Both the position numbers and the translations under genes were made by a program. From Hyphomicrobiales bacterium (GTDB taxonomy: Bacteria > Pseudomonadota > Alphaproteobacteria > Rhizobiales > Rhizobiaceae), in contig NVRK02000007.1 in the NCBI GenBank assembly GCA_002400845.2, positions 1 to 64,000 on the forward strand: a stretch of 64,000 nt of DNA. The letters are read 5' to 3'. Below are positions 1-9,208 of this stretch, in pieces (within the stretch, counting starts at the first letter, position 1; the number at the start of each line of letters is the position of its first letter). The notes beneath the pieces were generated by a model. It worked only from the letters and a program-made list of their open reading frames with translations. It had not been told where the DNA came from and searched no databases.

Positions 1-418
1 GGTTATGATCCTCCGCATCATTATGGATGGCCATATCCACCACACACCCTAAAGCCACAAACGGTTTGATAAAGTCTTTTAAAAGCTGAAGACGCTCCTT
101 AACGGGAATATCCCGCGTCAACGCCACCTCTATTTTTTTAGCAAGTCTTTGGTCTTTTCGCTTTGAATGGGCTTCTACTTTGTTCCAAAGTTGAGCGCGA
201 TCATGCGTCCATTCAGGCGCACCTTTTGGCGCAGCGATTTCTTTAAAAACAACCTCATCATCTCCCCCTTCTCTTGCGGTTATATTCTTGTTCTTTTGAG
301 TACTGAAGATCGTTTCACCAGATTGATAAGACGCGGCAGACACAGCACTCCTCTGCGTCGGGTCTTCATTTTTAGAAGACACATTCCCAATATGACAATG
401 GATATTACCGTCCTGCAA
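1..418 (-). CDS. MobA/MobL-type relaxase, N-terminal part (truncated by window edge)
   Basis: Manual reverse-strand translation, open to the window edge: LQDGNIHCHIGNVSSKNEDPTQRSAVSAASYQSGETIF...APEWTHDRAQLWNKVEAHSKRKDQRLAKKIEVALTRDIP; matches the remembered pattern RSAVAAAAYRSG...APEW..DRA.LWN.VE..E.RKDARLA.E.E. Probable TTG start at 418 with GGAGA upstream. Absent from the ORF track because it runs off the edge. Confidence 0.75.
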   Translation of the reverse strand, partial: MQDGNIHCHIGNVSSKNEDPTQRSAVSAASYQSGETIFSTQKNKNITAREGGDDEVVFKEIAAPKGAPEWTHDRAQLWNKVEAHSKRKDQRLAKKIEVALTRDIPVKERLQLLKDFIKPFVALGCVVDMAIHNDAEDHN

Positions 419-478
419 TTTTCTCCACCATCTCAATATCCATGTATGGCTTGTGCGGATATCCGCCAAGCAAGGGTT

Positions 479-677
479 CCCAAAAACCGCCCAAAAACCG
501 AGCACATCCCCACAATGCATCAAGCAATATATCGCCCCCAAGGTCTCCTCGGGGTTGTAGGGGACGCCCTACAGCACTCCGCGTTCTTAACGTGCGGGAC
601 GCCGTTAAAACGCGGTTATAGGTTGAACAACTTGGCCGCTTTTTACGAACCTGTAATACAAGTTGGGCAACCTGTAA
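479..677. promoter_or_regulatory. Structured divergent intergenic region, candidate oriT
   Basis: Tandem 11-bp repeat CCCAAAAACCG x2 (479-500); hairpin TGTAGGG-GACG-CCCTACA (556-573); hairpin CGCGTT(C)TTAACG...CGTTAAAACGCG (580-614); long inverted repeat TTATAGGTTGAACAACTTG (616-634) / CAAGTTGGGCAACCTGTAA (659-677). Lies between divergent relaxase and coupling-protein genes. Confidence 0.5.
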
Positions 678-764
678 GTGCGCTCTACACGTTGCAGAGC
701 TTAGCCTTGACTCTTTTGAGTTGCAATGCCTTACTTATACACGGACCTTGGTTGGGGATGTGTG

Positions 765-2402
765 ATGAGTAACGACCTGTTTGATTTTAAAAATGCCATG
801 GGCTTGAGCGCCGATGATATAACCCGCTCCGCCAAGACGGGCATGCAGATCGCCAGACTGGGCTCAGGCTGGGCTTTAAAGCGACAACTCACCAAAGAAG
901 GCTACGATCCCATAACCATAGACGCTGCGGTTGCAGCTGTGAAGGAGGGGCGTGATCCAGCATCTATTATAGAGCAAGCCCATCAAGCTTACGCGCTGCG
1001 CGATAAACAAGATCAAATACGGAAGAACCCACCCCCCATTCACGGCTCCGCAAGGTGGAGCAATAAACAAGATTTAAGGAAAGAAAATTTTCTAACGCCC
1101 CATGGCGGCAAAGGTCTGTCACTGGGGCTTTACGGGCATGATCCTCTCTACTGGAACGGTGAGAGCCATTTACTCACTATTGCCCCAACGCGCACGGGTA
1201 AATCTATTATGCAAATTGTGCCCAACCTTTTGCAATATAAAGGCTCTGCTGTGGTGCTTGATCCCAAAGGAGAACTGTTTGGATTAACGGCCAAATGGCG
1301 AGAAGAAAATGTTGGACCTGTTTATGTGCTTAATCCCTTTGGGCTAGAACCACTGGGCAGCTTTACAGATAGCTTTAATCCCCTTGATAACGTCACAGAC
1401 AGCCTGAGCGCAACGAAACTGGCTGAGGTGATTTACCCCCGTGGCAACAACCCTCAACAACAATTTTTTGATAATGAAGCCATCGGTTTTTTATCCGCCG
1501 TTATTGAATATGTGGCCTGTCATCGCCCCCAAAAAGATCGTACTCTGTCTTTTATCCGCACGCATTTAGCCTCTCTCAATACGCGGTTTTACACACTGCT
1601 TAAGGAGATGGGCCAAGAGCATTTGAGTAACGCCATTAAAAATGCAGCCAGTAACTTTTGGACCAAATCGCAAGAAACAGGCAAGCCACGGGTGATGGAT
1701 AGCATCAATCAACATTTACGCATTTGGGATAACGAAGGCCTCCATAAAGCAACGGCGCATTCTGTCTTTAATTTTAAAGACCTGAAGGACAAACCCGCCA
1801 CCGTTTATTTGATGCTCCCTTTTGAAGAGATTGAAGCTTATTCAACCTTTGTGCGGATGATCTTTGCAACTGCTTTAAATGCCATGTTGGAAAACAAAAC
1901 CATTCCTGAAATTCCTGTTCTTTTTGTGCTCGATGAATTTTTAGCTCTAGACAGTGATGAGAGATTTGTATCGGCGCTGCGCACCCACGCAAGCGCAGGC
2001 GTGAGACTTTGGTTTTTCCTGCAAGACTTACCCACCCTAGAACAAAAATATCCCACGACTTGGAAGTCCTTTCTTCAAACAGAAATCAAAACCTTTTTTG
2101 GCACAGACGATCCCTACACCGCCAAACTGATCAGTGAATATCTGGGCGATAAAACGGTTGCCTATGATATTCCCAATATGTCTGCCAGTACATCTGGCGG
2201 TTCATCTGGCAGCACCTCTTATAGTATTTCAGAAAACCTTCATCTCACGGGCCGCAATCTGATGACGCCCAATGAAGTGATCGCCTTTATGGCGGGCAAC
2301 GCGCAAGGGCGTGGCGGCATTCATTTCATGCGCAACATTCCCCCCGTTCAAATCTATTTCACACCATGGTTTAAGGATCCGGCATTGGTCGCGCGGATAT
2401 GA
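765..2402 (+). CDS. VirD4/TraG-family type IV secretion coupling ATPase
   Basis: Walker A APTRTGKS, VVLDPKGELFGLTAKWR, Walker B-like VLFVLDEFLALD, FFLQDLPTLEQKYP. Start at ATG 765 (MSNDLFDF) preferred over ORF-track 726. Confidence 0.88.
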   Translation: MSNDLFDFKNAMGLSADDITRSAKTGMQIARLGSGWALKRQLTKEGYDPITIDAAVAAVKEGRDPASIIEQAHQAYALRDKQDQIRKNPPPIHGSARWSNKQDLRKENFLTPHGGKGLSLGLYGHDPLYWNGESHLLTIAPTRTGKSIMQIVPNLLQYKGSAVVLDPKGELFGLTAKWREENVGPVYVLNPFGLEPLGSFTDSFNPLDNVTDSLSATKLAEVIYPRGNNPQQQFFDNEAIGFLSAVIEYVACHRPQKDRTLSFIRTHLASLNTRFYTLLKEMGQEHLSNAIKNAASNFWTKSQETGKPRVMDSINQHLRIWDNEGLHKATAHSVFNFKDLKDKPATVYLMLPFEEIEAYSTFVRMIFATALNAMLENKTIPEIPVLFVLDEFLALDSDERFVSALRTHASAGVRLWFFLQDLPTLEQKYPTTWKSFLQTEIKTFFGTDDPYTAKLISEYLGDKTVAYDIPNMSASTSGGSSGSTSYSISENLHLTGRNLMTPNEVIAFMAGNAQGRGGIHFMRNIPPVQIYFTPWFKDPALVARI

Positions 2403-3397
2403 GCAAAGCGCTGAAAGTTCAAAAAAACTCTATGGTGAGAACACTCATCGTTATGGCGCTCAGCGCTGCCATTGGCGGCGTGATTGCTGTGCTCCTTGTT
2501 TTGCCTGCTGCCATCACAGCTGTTGTGCTCATGGGGCCTATCGCATGGCTCACACTTGGCCCCATGTTACTCGCCGCCGCTTCTCTTTCTATCACTTACG
2601 CCATCATAGTTGTTCCCATTTGGGCCATCGTCGGCGGGTATTTATTTGCTCATTTTATGTCAGGGAACGGCAGTGCAGCCGTTAAAAATGGGGTGACATT
2701 TTTCTCAAAGTCACATCCTATTAGCATCCGAACACAAGAGCTCGCCGCCAAACTCAACTTGCCGCCCATTCCCTTTGTTGGATATTACAAAGCAGATGAC
2801 ATCAACGCCTTTGCCATGGGCACAGAACAAAATAATACAATGATTGCCTTCAGCGCAGGCGCCATTGAAAACCTCACCAAAAAAGAACTCGATGCGATCA
2901 TCGCCCACGAACTCGCGCACGTTGCCAATAACGATATGGCACGGATGACTTTTCTGCGCGGCGCACAAGAAGCGCTGACATTTTTTCTCGTTTTTAAATC
3001 TCTCAAAAAATTCACGCGCTGGATTTTTACACCTTTGGCAGAAATTGAAATCATGTCCTTTTCGAGAAAACGTGAATTTGCCGCCGACGCCATCAGCGCT
3101 CAAATAACATCTCCAAACGACATGATTGCAGCCTTAACCGCCATCAAAACAACGCAATCCATCCAAAAAAAGACAGATATCTACCAAAACTGCCGCCTCT
3201 CAGGTTGGAACACCAAAGGCCTCTTCCGCAGCCATCCGCCTCTAGAGAGGCGTATCCAAAAGCTAGCTGCATTAGAAACAGCCGCTAGTTCAGCAACCAT
3301 TAAGGAAGTGCAAAAAAATCAAGAACCCACATTAGCCCCAGTCACCATAACCACAGAAGAAAGCCCCATTAACGGTGCTATGTCGTTTGGGGTTTAA
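2399..3397 (+). CDS. M48 family (HtpX-like) membrane zinc metalloprotease
   Basis: HELAH zinc motif, SRKREFAADA third-ligand region, several hydrophobic N-terminal segments; ATGA overlap with upstream gene. Confidence 0.88.
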   Translation: MSKALKVQKNSMVRTLIVMALSAAIGGVIAVLLVLPAAITAVVLMGPIAWLTLGPMLLAAASLSITYAIIVVPIWAIVGGYLFAHFMSGNGSAAVKNGVTFFSKSHPISIRTQELAAKLNLPPIPFVGYYKADDINAFAMGTEQNNTMIAFSAGAIENLTKKELDAIIAHELAHVANNDMARMTFLRGAQEALTFFLVFKSLKKFTRWIFTPLAEIEIMSFSRKREFAADAISAQITSPNDMIAALTAIKTTQSIQKKTDIYQNCRLSGWNTKGLFRSHPPLERRIQKLAALETAASSATIKEVQKNQEPTLAPVTITTEESPINGAMSFGV

Positions 3398-4188
3398 GAC
3401 AAAAACGCTAAACTTACCGCAAGAGCAATACTTCCATAGATGAGATACTCAATTATTCGAATTATCCTAATTCTATTTTTGAAAGAATTTTTATATCCCT
3501 CTAAGGCGATTGTGCCATTCAGATATGTGATTTTTCTAGATAAGGATTTTTTACCCCAGATCGCTTTGAAAAAAGAAAAGTATCCTTTGTCTAGTGTGCA
3601 AAAATGTGATGCAAATAAACAGCCGCTAATATCAAAATTTGGCTTGAAGAAAAGAGTTTCATATAAGTTTTGTGTTACAGTTTTGCTATAAAATATTTGC
3701 CTAAGAATCATTACCTCTAAGTTTTTATCCAAGGTGTCGGAATTGACTGTTTCTCTGTAGTATGAAATTTCTGTATGAGCGACAATAAGAAATCGCTCCA
3801 AAAATGTTTTGAGGTTTCTGTATACATATTTTTCGCTTATATATCCTTGTTCAACATCAAGTGCCATGTTTTCTAATTCGAAGCTTATTTTACCTATTGC
3901 ATCTTTTTGATTCTTTCCTAAAGAAGAGGAAGTAAGGTTGTGAGGTTCATTTAGTCTATTAGCTATGGATTCTATATGCTTTTTATAAAGTTTTTTGTTT
4001 AAGATATGATTGTGGCCATAGCTATTTTTAGATTGCTCTAATTTGAGTTGATTCCTTCGAGAAATCAACCAACCACCTGCAGTAAGAGCCCATCCAATAG
4101 TTAGCTTGGTTTCTAAAGACAAAAGCCCTCCTTTAGCAGGGGGGCTTTCACTTTTCTGAACAAATTTTCTTTCAGAATTACAAGTCAT
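3394..4188 (-). CDS. Hypothetical protein with predicted N- and C-terminal TM segments (island cargo)
   Basis: ORF of 264 aa; hydrophobic segments LTIGWALTAGGWLI and IIRIIEYLIYGSIALAVSLAFLS. In-frame TTG at 4122 has a stronger SD (AAAGGAGG) than ATG 4188. Confidence 0.6.
   Translation of the reverse strand: MTCNSERKFVQKSESPPAKGGLLSLETKLTIGWALTAGGWLISRRNQLKLEQSKNSYGHNHILNKKLYKKHIESIANRLNEPHNLTSSSLGKNQKDAIGKISFELENMALDVEQGYISEKYVYRNLKTFLERFLIVAHTEISYYRETVNSDTLDKNLEVMILRQIFYSKTVTQNLYETLFFKPNFDISGCLFASHFCTLDKGYFSFFKAIWGKKSLSRKITYLNGTIALEGYKNSFKNRIRIIRIIEYLIYGSIALAVSLAFLS
4122..4148 (-). promoter_or_regulatory. Hairpin that could mask an SD sequence or act as attenuator/terminator
   Basis: Minus strand AAAGCCCCCC-TGCTAAA-GGAGGGCTTT: 7 bp stem, one mismatch, 2 bp; the 3' arm contains GGAGG just upstream of in-frame TTG 4122. 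Confidence 0.5.
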
Positions 4189-4198
4189 TATTTTTTAA

Positions 4199-4276
4199 TC
4201 ACTTTTTGTCGTCTGTTGGGTATTCAGGATCTGGAAACCCTGGAACACCAGGCCAAGGGTGATCAATAGTGCACAT
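4199..4276 (-). CDS. 25-aa proline-rich micro-ORF / possible leader peptide
   Basis: Manual translation MCTIDHPWPGVPGFPDPEYPTDDKK; AAAAGGA about 10 nt upstream of ATG; ends 10 nt before ATG 4188 of the next gene. Confidence 0.4.
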   Translation of the reverse strand: MCTIDHPWPGVPGFPDPEYPTDDKK

Positions 4277-4461
4277 TTCTAACTATCCTTTTAGATGTTT
4301 CTTTTCTTTCATTAACGTATATTACTGTACTTAGGAGGATGCTGCAAGAACAAAATAAGAACAACATCTAGCTCTTTCTTGCCGTTATTTACTAAACACT
4401 GAAACCTTACCCACGATGTGCATTAAGCGTTGCCAACTGTTTTTCACTTTGTCCTTTCAAC

Positions 4462-5586
4462 TTAAACCTTCCGAACATTAATCGCCCCAGCATCCAAAGT
4501 ATTTTTCAGATGCACGGCATAATGCTTTTCAATCATGAAAATAGATGTGCGACAGTTCTTTGAAATTTGATAAATATCCGCACCTTCTAACAGCCTTAGG
4601 CATATATAAGTATGCCTGAGGCTATAGGATGAGCGCCGATTGCCTTCTCGATCTGTTTTAAGGTTTGTATCGGCCAATACACGATTAAATTGCTTCTTAT
4701 GATCTTGCGGAAAGACGAGATCAGTCCCTTTAGGCTTGTTACGTGCTTTCAAACGTTCAAAAGGAAACACAGCACCAGTGGTGCTTTTACAGTACCCAAC
4801 ACCGCGCTTACCGCGCACTTCAATCACCAGTATTTCCTCGTCATTTTCTTCTTCGATAGAAACATCGCGATATTCTAACCGATTGACTTCATCAGGCCGC
4901 AGGCCTGTATTGGCCATAAACAATACGTAATCATGAAGTTGCTCTGCCGCATGTTGCCAGTTTAAGCCTTGCGCTTCCTCAACACGTTCACGGGTTCTGG
5001 TATAAAGTGCTTTATACTCTTCTGGCGAGAACCAAGCTCTGTGCGAAACCTTGCCTGAAGTTTTATACGGAGCGGAAAAATCAGGCAGGTGGCTTATCCA
5101 TCCATGACGTAGAGCTGTTTTCATCACTTGGCGCAATGTAACTGTTTCATGGTGCAGGGTGCTTCTCGCTGGCGCACGACCTTCTTCAGGCAACATGCGC
5201 ATGGTGCGATATTCCTGAACCATACCCGCCGTGAGCTTACTTAATCCAATCTCACCAAAGTAAGGAATCAGATGATTGGTCAAACGCGCGCCGTGGTCCT
5301 TTACATAGCGTGGGTGACGCTCCCCATTCGTAATGGCCCCATATTCGATGAGAAACTGTTCTGCTGCGTCTGAAAAGGTCTTTTCAGATATGAGTTCACC
5401 AGCACGGTCTTTGACCCGAAGATCAAAATACCAGTCTTCTGCAAATTCCTTTGCATGAGATAAGCTTTCTGTTTTGCTACTGGTGCGCCATTCTTTGCCA
5501 TCCAAACGGGTAGAACATTGCCAAATAGAACTTCGCTCACGTTTGTAAACACGAACCTTATCACCAAGCACATAATGCGTTGCCAT
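4462..5586 (-). CDS. Tyrosine-type site-specific integrase
   Basis: TGLRPDEVNRL, YSLRHTYICLRLLEGADIYQISKN, and C-terminal MIEKHYAVHL; ATG at 5586 with GGAGGG upstream; adjacent to tRNA-Lys 3' end. Confidence 0.9.
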   Translation of the reverse strand: MATHYVLGDKVRVYKRERSSIWQCSTRLDGKEWRTSSKTESLSHAKEFAEDWYFDLRVKDRAGELISEKTFSDAAEQFLIEYGAITNGERHPRYVKDHGARLTNHLIPYFGEIGLSKLTAGMVQEYRTMRMLPEEGRAPARSTLHHETVTLRQVMKTALRHGWISHLPDFSAPYKTSGKVSHRAWFSPEEYKALYTRTRERVEEAQGLNWQHAAEQLHDYVLFMANTGLRPDEVNRLEYRDVSIEEENDEEILVIEVRGKRGVGYCKSTTGAVFPFERLKARNKPKGTDLVFPQDHKKQFNRVLADTNLKTDREGNRRSSYSLRHTYICLRLLEGADIYQISKNCRTSIFMIEKHYAVHLKNTLDAGAINVRKV

Positions 5587-5671
5587 GAGACCCTCCAAAG
5601 TGTGTGTGGAGTGTGTGCGACCATTTTGGCGATTTTAAGGCAGTGATTTATAGCTAAGTCATTGAAATGTA

Positions 5672-5747
5672 TGGTGAGCGCTCAGGGATTCGAACCCTGG
5701 ACCTACTGATTAAAAGTCAGTTGCTCTACCGACTGAGCTAAGCGCTC
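5672..5747 (-). tRNA. tRNA-Lys (anticodon TTT), CCA encoded
   Basis: Reverse strand GAGCGCTTAGCTCAGTCGGTAGAGCAACTGACTTTTAATCAGTAGGTCCAGGGTTCGAATCCCTGAGCGCTCACCA; 7-bp acceptor stem pairs. Confidence 0.96.
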
Positions 5748-5936
5748 CCAATGCAGTAAACTGCTAATTTGTGATTTCGGATAGTCACAAAATGGAAGAA
5801 ACCAAACGAATATTCTCGTTGGAGACGCGCGATAAATAGGGCGGCGAACGCGCTGGGTCAATAGCTAATTTGATAGTAATGCAAAAAAAATGAAATGCTT
5901 TCTACCAAAGTTAATTTACTGCATAAAATGGACTAA

Positions 5937-6929
5937 TTAGCGTTGTTTATTGGACTTTTTGGAACTGAAACTAGGGAAGGTAGCGAGTACAATACCAACC
6001 AATATCGTAATTATGCCAAATATATGAAACGAGTAAATGGTTTCTGACAAGAAATACCACGCCGCTGCGACTCCAAAGGGCGGTAATAGATACATAAATA
6101 TACCTGATATTGTTGGGCCTAAGATTTTGATTCCAAATTGATAAACTGAAAACGATAGGAGTGAGGCAAATACAACTATAGCAGAAATAGCCCACCAGTC
6201 TTTCGACGTGCTCGGCATGGTAGCGCCATTGAAATATTCATATACACTAAAGGGTAATAACAAGACTGTGCCAAATATTGCAACAAGTGCAAACAGAGGT
6301 AAAGTTTCTAATTCGTTCAATACTTTGCTTCTTAGGCCGACTGAATAAAAAGCCCAACTGATGGCCGCTAAAAGAAAAAACAAATCACCAGGTGTGAAAT
6401 TAATCGATATTAAATTTTGCAAACTTGCTTTGCTCACAATAATACCAACACCAATAAATGCGATAACAATGCCAATCGTTTCGCGAATTTTCATCGGTCT
6501 CTGCCGCCAAAAACGTTCTAATATTATGATTAAGACAGGTGGCAACGTATAGATAAGCGTTCCATTAGTGGCGCTGGTTGTTTGCAAACCAAGATAAACA
6601 ATACCGCCACATATAAACATTGAGAAGAACGCAAGTACCAACAATAAACGCCAATGGTGCTTAGTGACACTTAACATTAGGGTATGATGTTTGCGCGTTA
6701 AATATAAAAGTATAAGCGCACTAAAAAACCATCTTAAAAAGGCCAATGTAAACGGCGCTAGATGGCTAACCATTTTACCAATAACAATATTAGATGAAAA
6801 GAACATTGGCGAAGTAAACAGTGCAATATAGGCAAGTATCTTTAACTTAGAGCTATACTCAAAACTCCCAGTATTTAGTTTATTTGTTTCGTTAATGTCT
6901 GCTTTTGCGTCTAGCAAGTCGCTATTCAT
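5937..6929 (-). CDS. DMT/EamA family transporter
   Basis: 330 aa, ten-helix EamA-like pattern with two duplicated halves. Confidence 0.85.
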   Translation of the reverse strand: MNSDLLDAKADINETNKLNTGSFEYSSKLKILAYIALFTSPMFFSSNIVIGKMVSHLAPFTLAFLRWFFSALILLYLTRKHHTLMLSVTKHHWRLLLVLAFFSMFICGGIVYLGLQTTSATNGTLIYTLPPVLIIILERFWRQRPMKIRETIGIVIAFIGVGIIVSKASLQNLISINFTPGDLFFLLAAISWAFYSVGLRSKVLNELETLPLFALVAIFGTVLLLPFSVYEYFNGATMPSTSKDWWAISAIVVFASLLSFSVYQFGIKILGPTISGIFMYLLPPFGVAAAWYFLSETIYSFHIFGIITILVGIVLATFPSFSSKKSNKQR

Positions 6930-6931
6930 TT

Positions 6932-7570
6932 CTATTCACGCGCAATTAACTCACCTTCAAACCTAGAAGTTTTACAAGTTACATCAGCAGGCAGTACCAA
7001 TACTTCGCAACCTTCAATCGCCAATTGCTCATTTTCAAAAGGCCCAACCAACAATTTTGCTTCCAATCCGCTTACAGTTTCAGTCAAAACAGCTCTTGGC
7101 TCTAATCTGTTGAAATTATCTGAACCGTTGTTTGATAATATTACGGCAAATCTTGCGCTTAGTTCTGCAAATGACAGGGCTGAACCAAGTTCCATCGCAT
7201 AACCGGTTCCGCTTGCGGCGCCACTGGTCACGCTTATTGGCGGTGTCGGCACACTATTTGAAAGTTCTGCTTGCTTTTCCATCACCGTTACGCCCTCAGG
7301 AGCAGCAGGCAGAATAGATGTAGGCGCGACCACACTTTTACCCGAAACCCGTTCTAATGAAGATTTTTCACCAGTTTGCGAAGCTTTATATTCATCAAAT
7401 AAAATACTGGCAAACCAAATTATGCCTATTACTGCAATCGCACCAATAACGTATGCAATGGTGGGTATATTAGCGATAGAAAACTTAACAGGCTTACCAA
7501 CAGGATCAGAAATGATCTTTTTGGCACTTGGCTGTTTTGAATTGTTTTCCTTAGCTTGCGAATCTGACAT
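6932..7570 (-). CDS. Single-TM protein with C-terminal SPOR-like region
   Basis: TM IAYVIGAIAVIGIIWFASILF; C-term LLVGPFENEQLAIEGCEVL...TCKTSRFEGELI resembles SPOR repeats. Confidence 0.5.
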   Translation of the reverse strand: MSDSQAKENNSKQPSAKKIISDPVGKPVKFSIANIPTIAYVIGAIAVIGIIWFASILFDEYKASQTGEKSSLERVSGKSVVAPTSILPAAPEGVTVMEKQAELSNSVPTPPISVTSGAASGTGYAMELGSALSFAELSARFAVILSNNGSDNFNRLEPRAVLTETVSGLEAKLLVGPFENEQLAIEGCEVLVLPADVTCKTSRFEGELIARE

Positions 7571-7670
7571 TATCGTCCAATATTTATGGATTAACCATTT
7601 TTTGGGGCAATTAGCTTAAAGCATCGCCTCAGTTGAATTTACGACCATTGATTAACCTTGGAGTGGCCAA

Positions 7671-9026
7671 ATGGCAAGAACATGTCTTACTATCATATTA
7701 GCAGCTGGTGAAGGCTCTAGAATGAAATCATCCACACCAAAAGTTTTACACAAAATTGCCAACAAAACATTGCTGGGCCATGTAATGAATGCAGCTCAAA
7801 TTGCAGGCGGCAACAGCCACTCTGTCGTTGTTGGTAAAGAAGCTGCAAAAGTAGAAGCAGAAGCAAAAACACATTCTGATAAAGTTGATGTATTCTTGCA
7901 AACAGAGCGTTTGGGCACAGGCCATGCAGTTTTAGCCGCTAAAGATGCTATTGAACGTGAATTTGATGATATTCTCGTTCTTTTTGGCGACACGCCACTC
8001 ATTCAAGCCGAAACATTACAAAGATTACGCAAATCGTTGGAAAATGGTGCACAAGTCGTCGTGTTGGGTTTTAGAACCAATGACCCAACCGGTTATGGTC
8101 GCTTGGTAGAAAATGAGGGCAAGTTAGTCGCCATTAGAGAACATAAAGATGCCAGCGAAGACGAACTAAAAATTAAATTTTGCAATGGCGGCATAATGGC
8201 ATTTAGCGGTAAACATGCCATGTCTTTGCTTAACGCCATTGGCAACGATAATGTAAATAAAGAATATTATCTAACTGATATTGTTGAAATTGCAAAAAAA
8301 GGCGATTTAAAAGTAGTCGCCATCGAAGCTGACGAATCAGAAGTGATGGGCGTAAACGACCGTTTTCAATTGGCCCAAATTGAAGATATTTGGCAGCAAA
8401 CTAAAAGAGCCGAATTAATGCGCTCTGGTGTAACAATGCATGCGCCTTCAACCGTATATCTATCGTACGACACCATTATTGAGCCAGACACTATCATTGA
8501 GCCAAATGTGGTCTTCGGCCCAAATGTATCTGTAAAGTCTGCGGCACAAATTAAAGCATTTTCTCACTTAGAAGGCGCGCAAGTTGCCTCCAAAGCAATT
8601 GTTGGCCCATATGCGAGATTACGTCCAGGCGCGCAATTAAAGGAAGGTTCTAAAGTTGGAAACTTCTGCGAAATTAAAAATGCAATTGTAGAAGAGGGCG
8701 CAAAGGTAAATCACCTATCCTATATTGGTGATGCTCATATTGGTAAAAATGCAAATATTGGCGCTGGTACAATTACTTGCAATTATGACGGCATGAATAA
8801 ACACAAAACCAAAATTGGCGAAAATGCCTTTATCGGTTCAAATTCCTCTCTTATTGCACCTGTAGAAATTGGCGATGATGCATATGTTGGTTCTGGTAGT
8901 GTTATCACGTCTAATGTGCCATCAAACGATTTAGCAATTGCTCGTTCACGTCAATCAAACAAAACTGGCTTGGCTATTAAAATTAGAGCGCGTAATCAAG
9001 CGATTAAAGACGCAAAAAACAAATAG
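7671..9026 (+). CDS. glmU: Bifunctional UDP-N-acetylglucosamine diphosphorylase / glucosamine-1-phosphate N-acetyltransferase
   Basis: N-term [24 protein letters not shown] plus left-handed beta-helix hexapeptide C-term [24 protein letters not shown]. Confidence 0.97.
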   Translation: MARTCLTIILAAGEGSRMKSSTPKVLHKIANKTLLGHVMNAAQIAGGNSHSVVVGKEAAKVEAEAKTHSDKVDVFLQTERLGTGHAVLAAKDAIEREFDDILVLFGDTPLIQAETLQRLRKSLENGAQVVVLGFRTNDPTGYGRLVENEGKLVAIREHKDASEDELKIKFCNGGIMAFSGKHAMSLLNAIGNDNVNKEYYLTDIVEIAKKGDLKVVAIEADESEVMGVNDRFQLAQIEDIWQQTKRAELMRSGVTMHAPSTVYLSYDTIIEPDTIIEPNVVFGPNVSVKSAAQIKAFSHLEGAQVASKAIVGPYARLRPGAQLKEGSKVGNFCEIKNAIVEEGAKVNHLSYIGDAHIGKNANIGAGTITCNYDGMNKHKTKIGENAFIGSNSSLIAPVEIGDDAYVGSGSVITSNVPSNDLAIARSRQSNKTGLAIKIRARNQAIKDAKNK

Positions 9027-9208
9027 AATCATAAAACAAAATTAAGATTTTATAAACCATGAAACCACACAGGCAATTTACAAATATTTGCTAAAAAAAT
9101 TAGAAATAATTTGTAACGCAAGTTGAATTCAGTTTTTGGGAAAATCTGATATTAGCATCTGTGTTGAATGATACTTTAAATAATTAATTACCTGGGACAG
9201 GAAAATAT

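Noticed and set aside
167-772. 201-aa ORF on the plus strand
   Set aside because: Lies antisense to the relaxase coding frame and across the structured intergenic region; no recognizable domain.
2711-3103. 130-aa antisense ORF within the M48 gene
   Set aside because: Fully overlaps a well-supported HELAH protease gene; composition typical of antisense shadow ORF.
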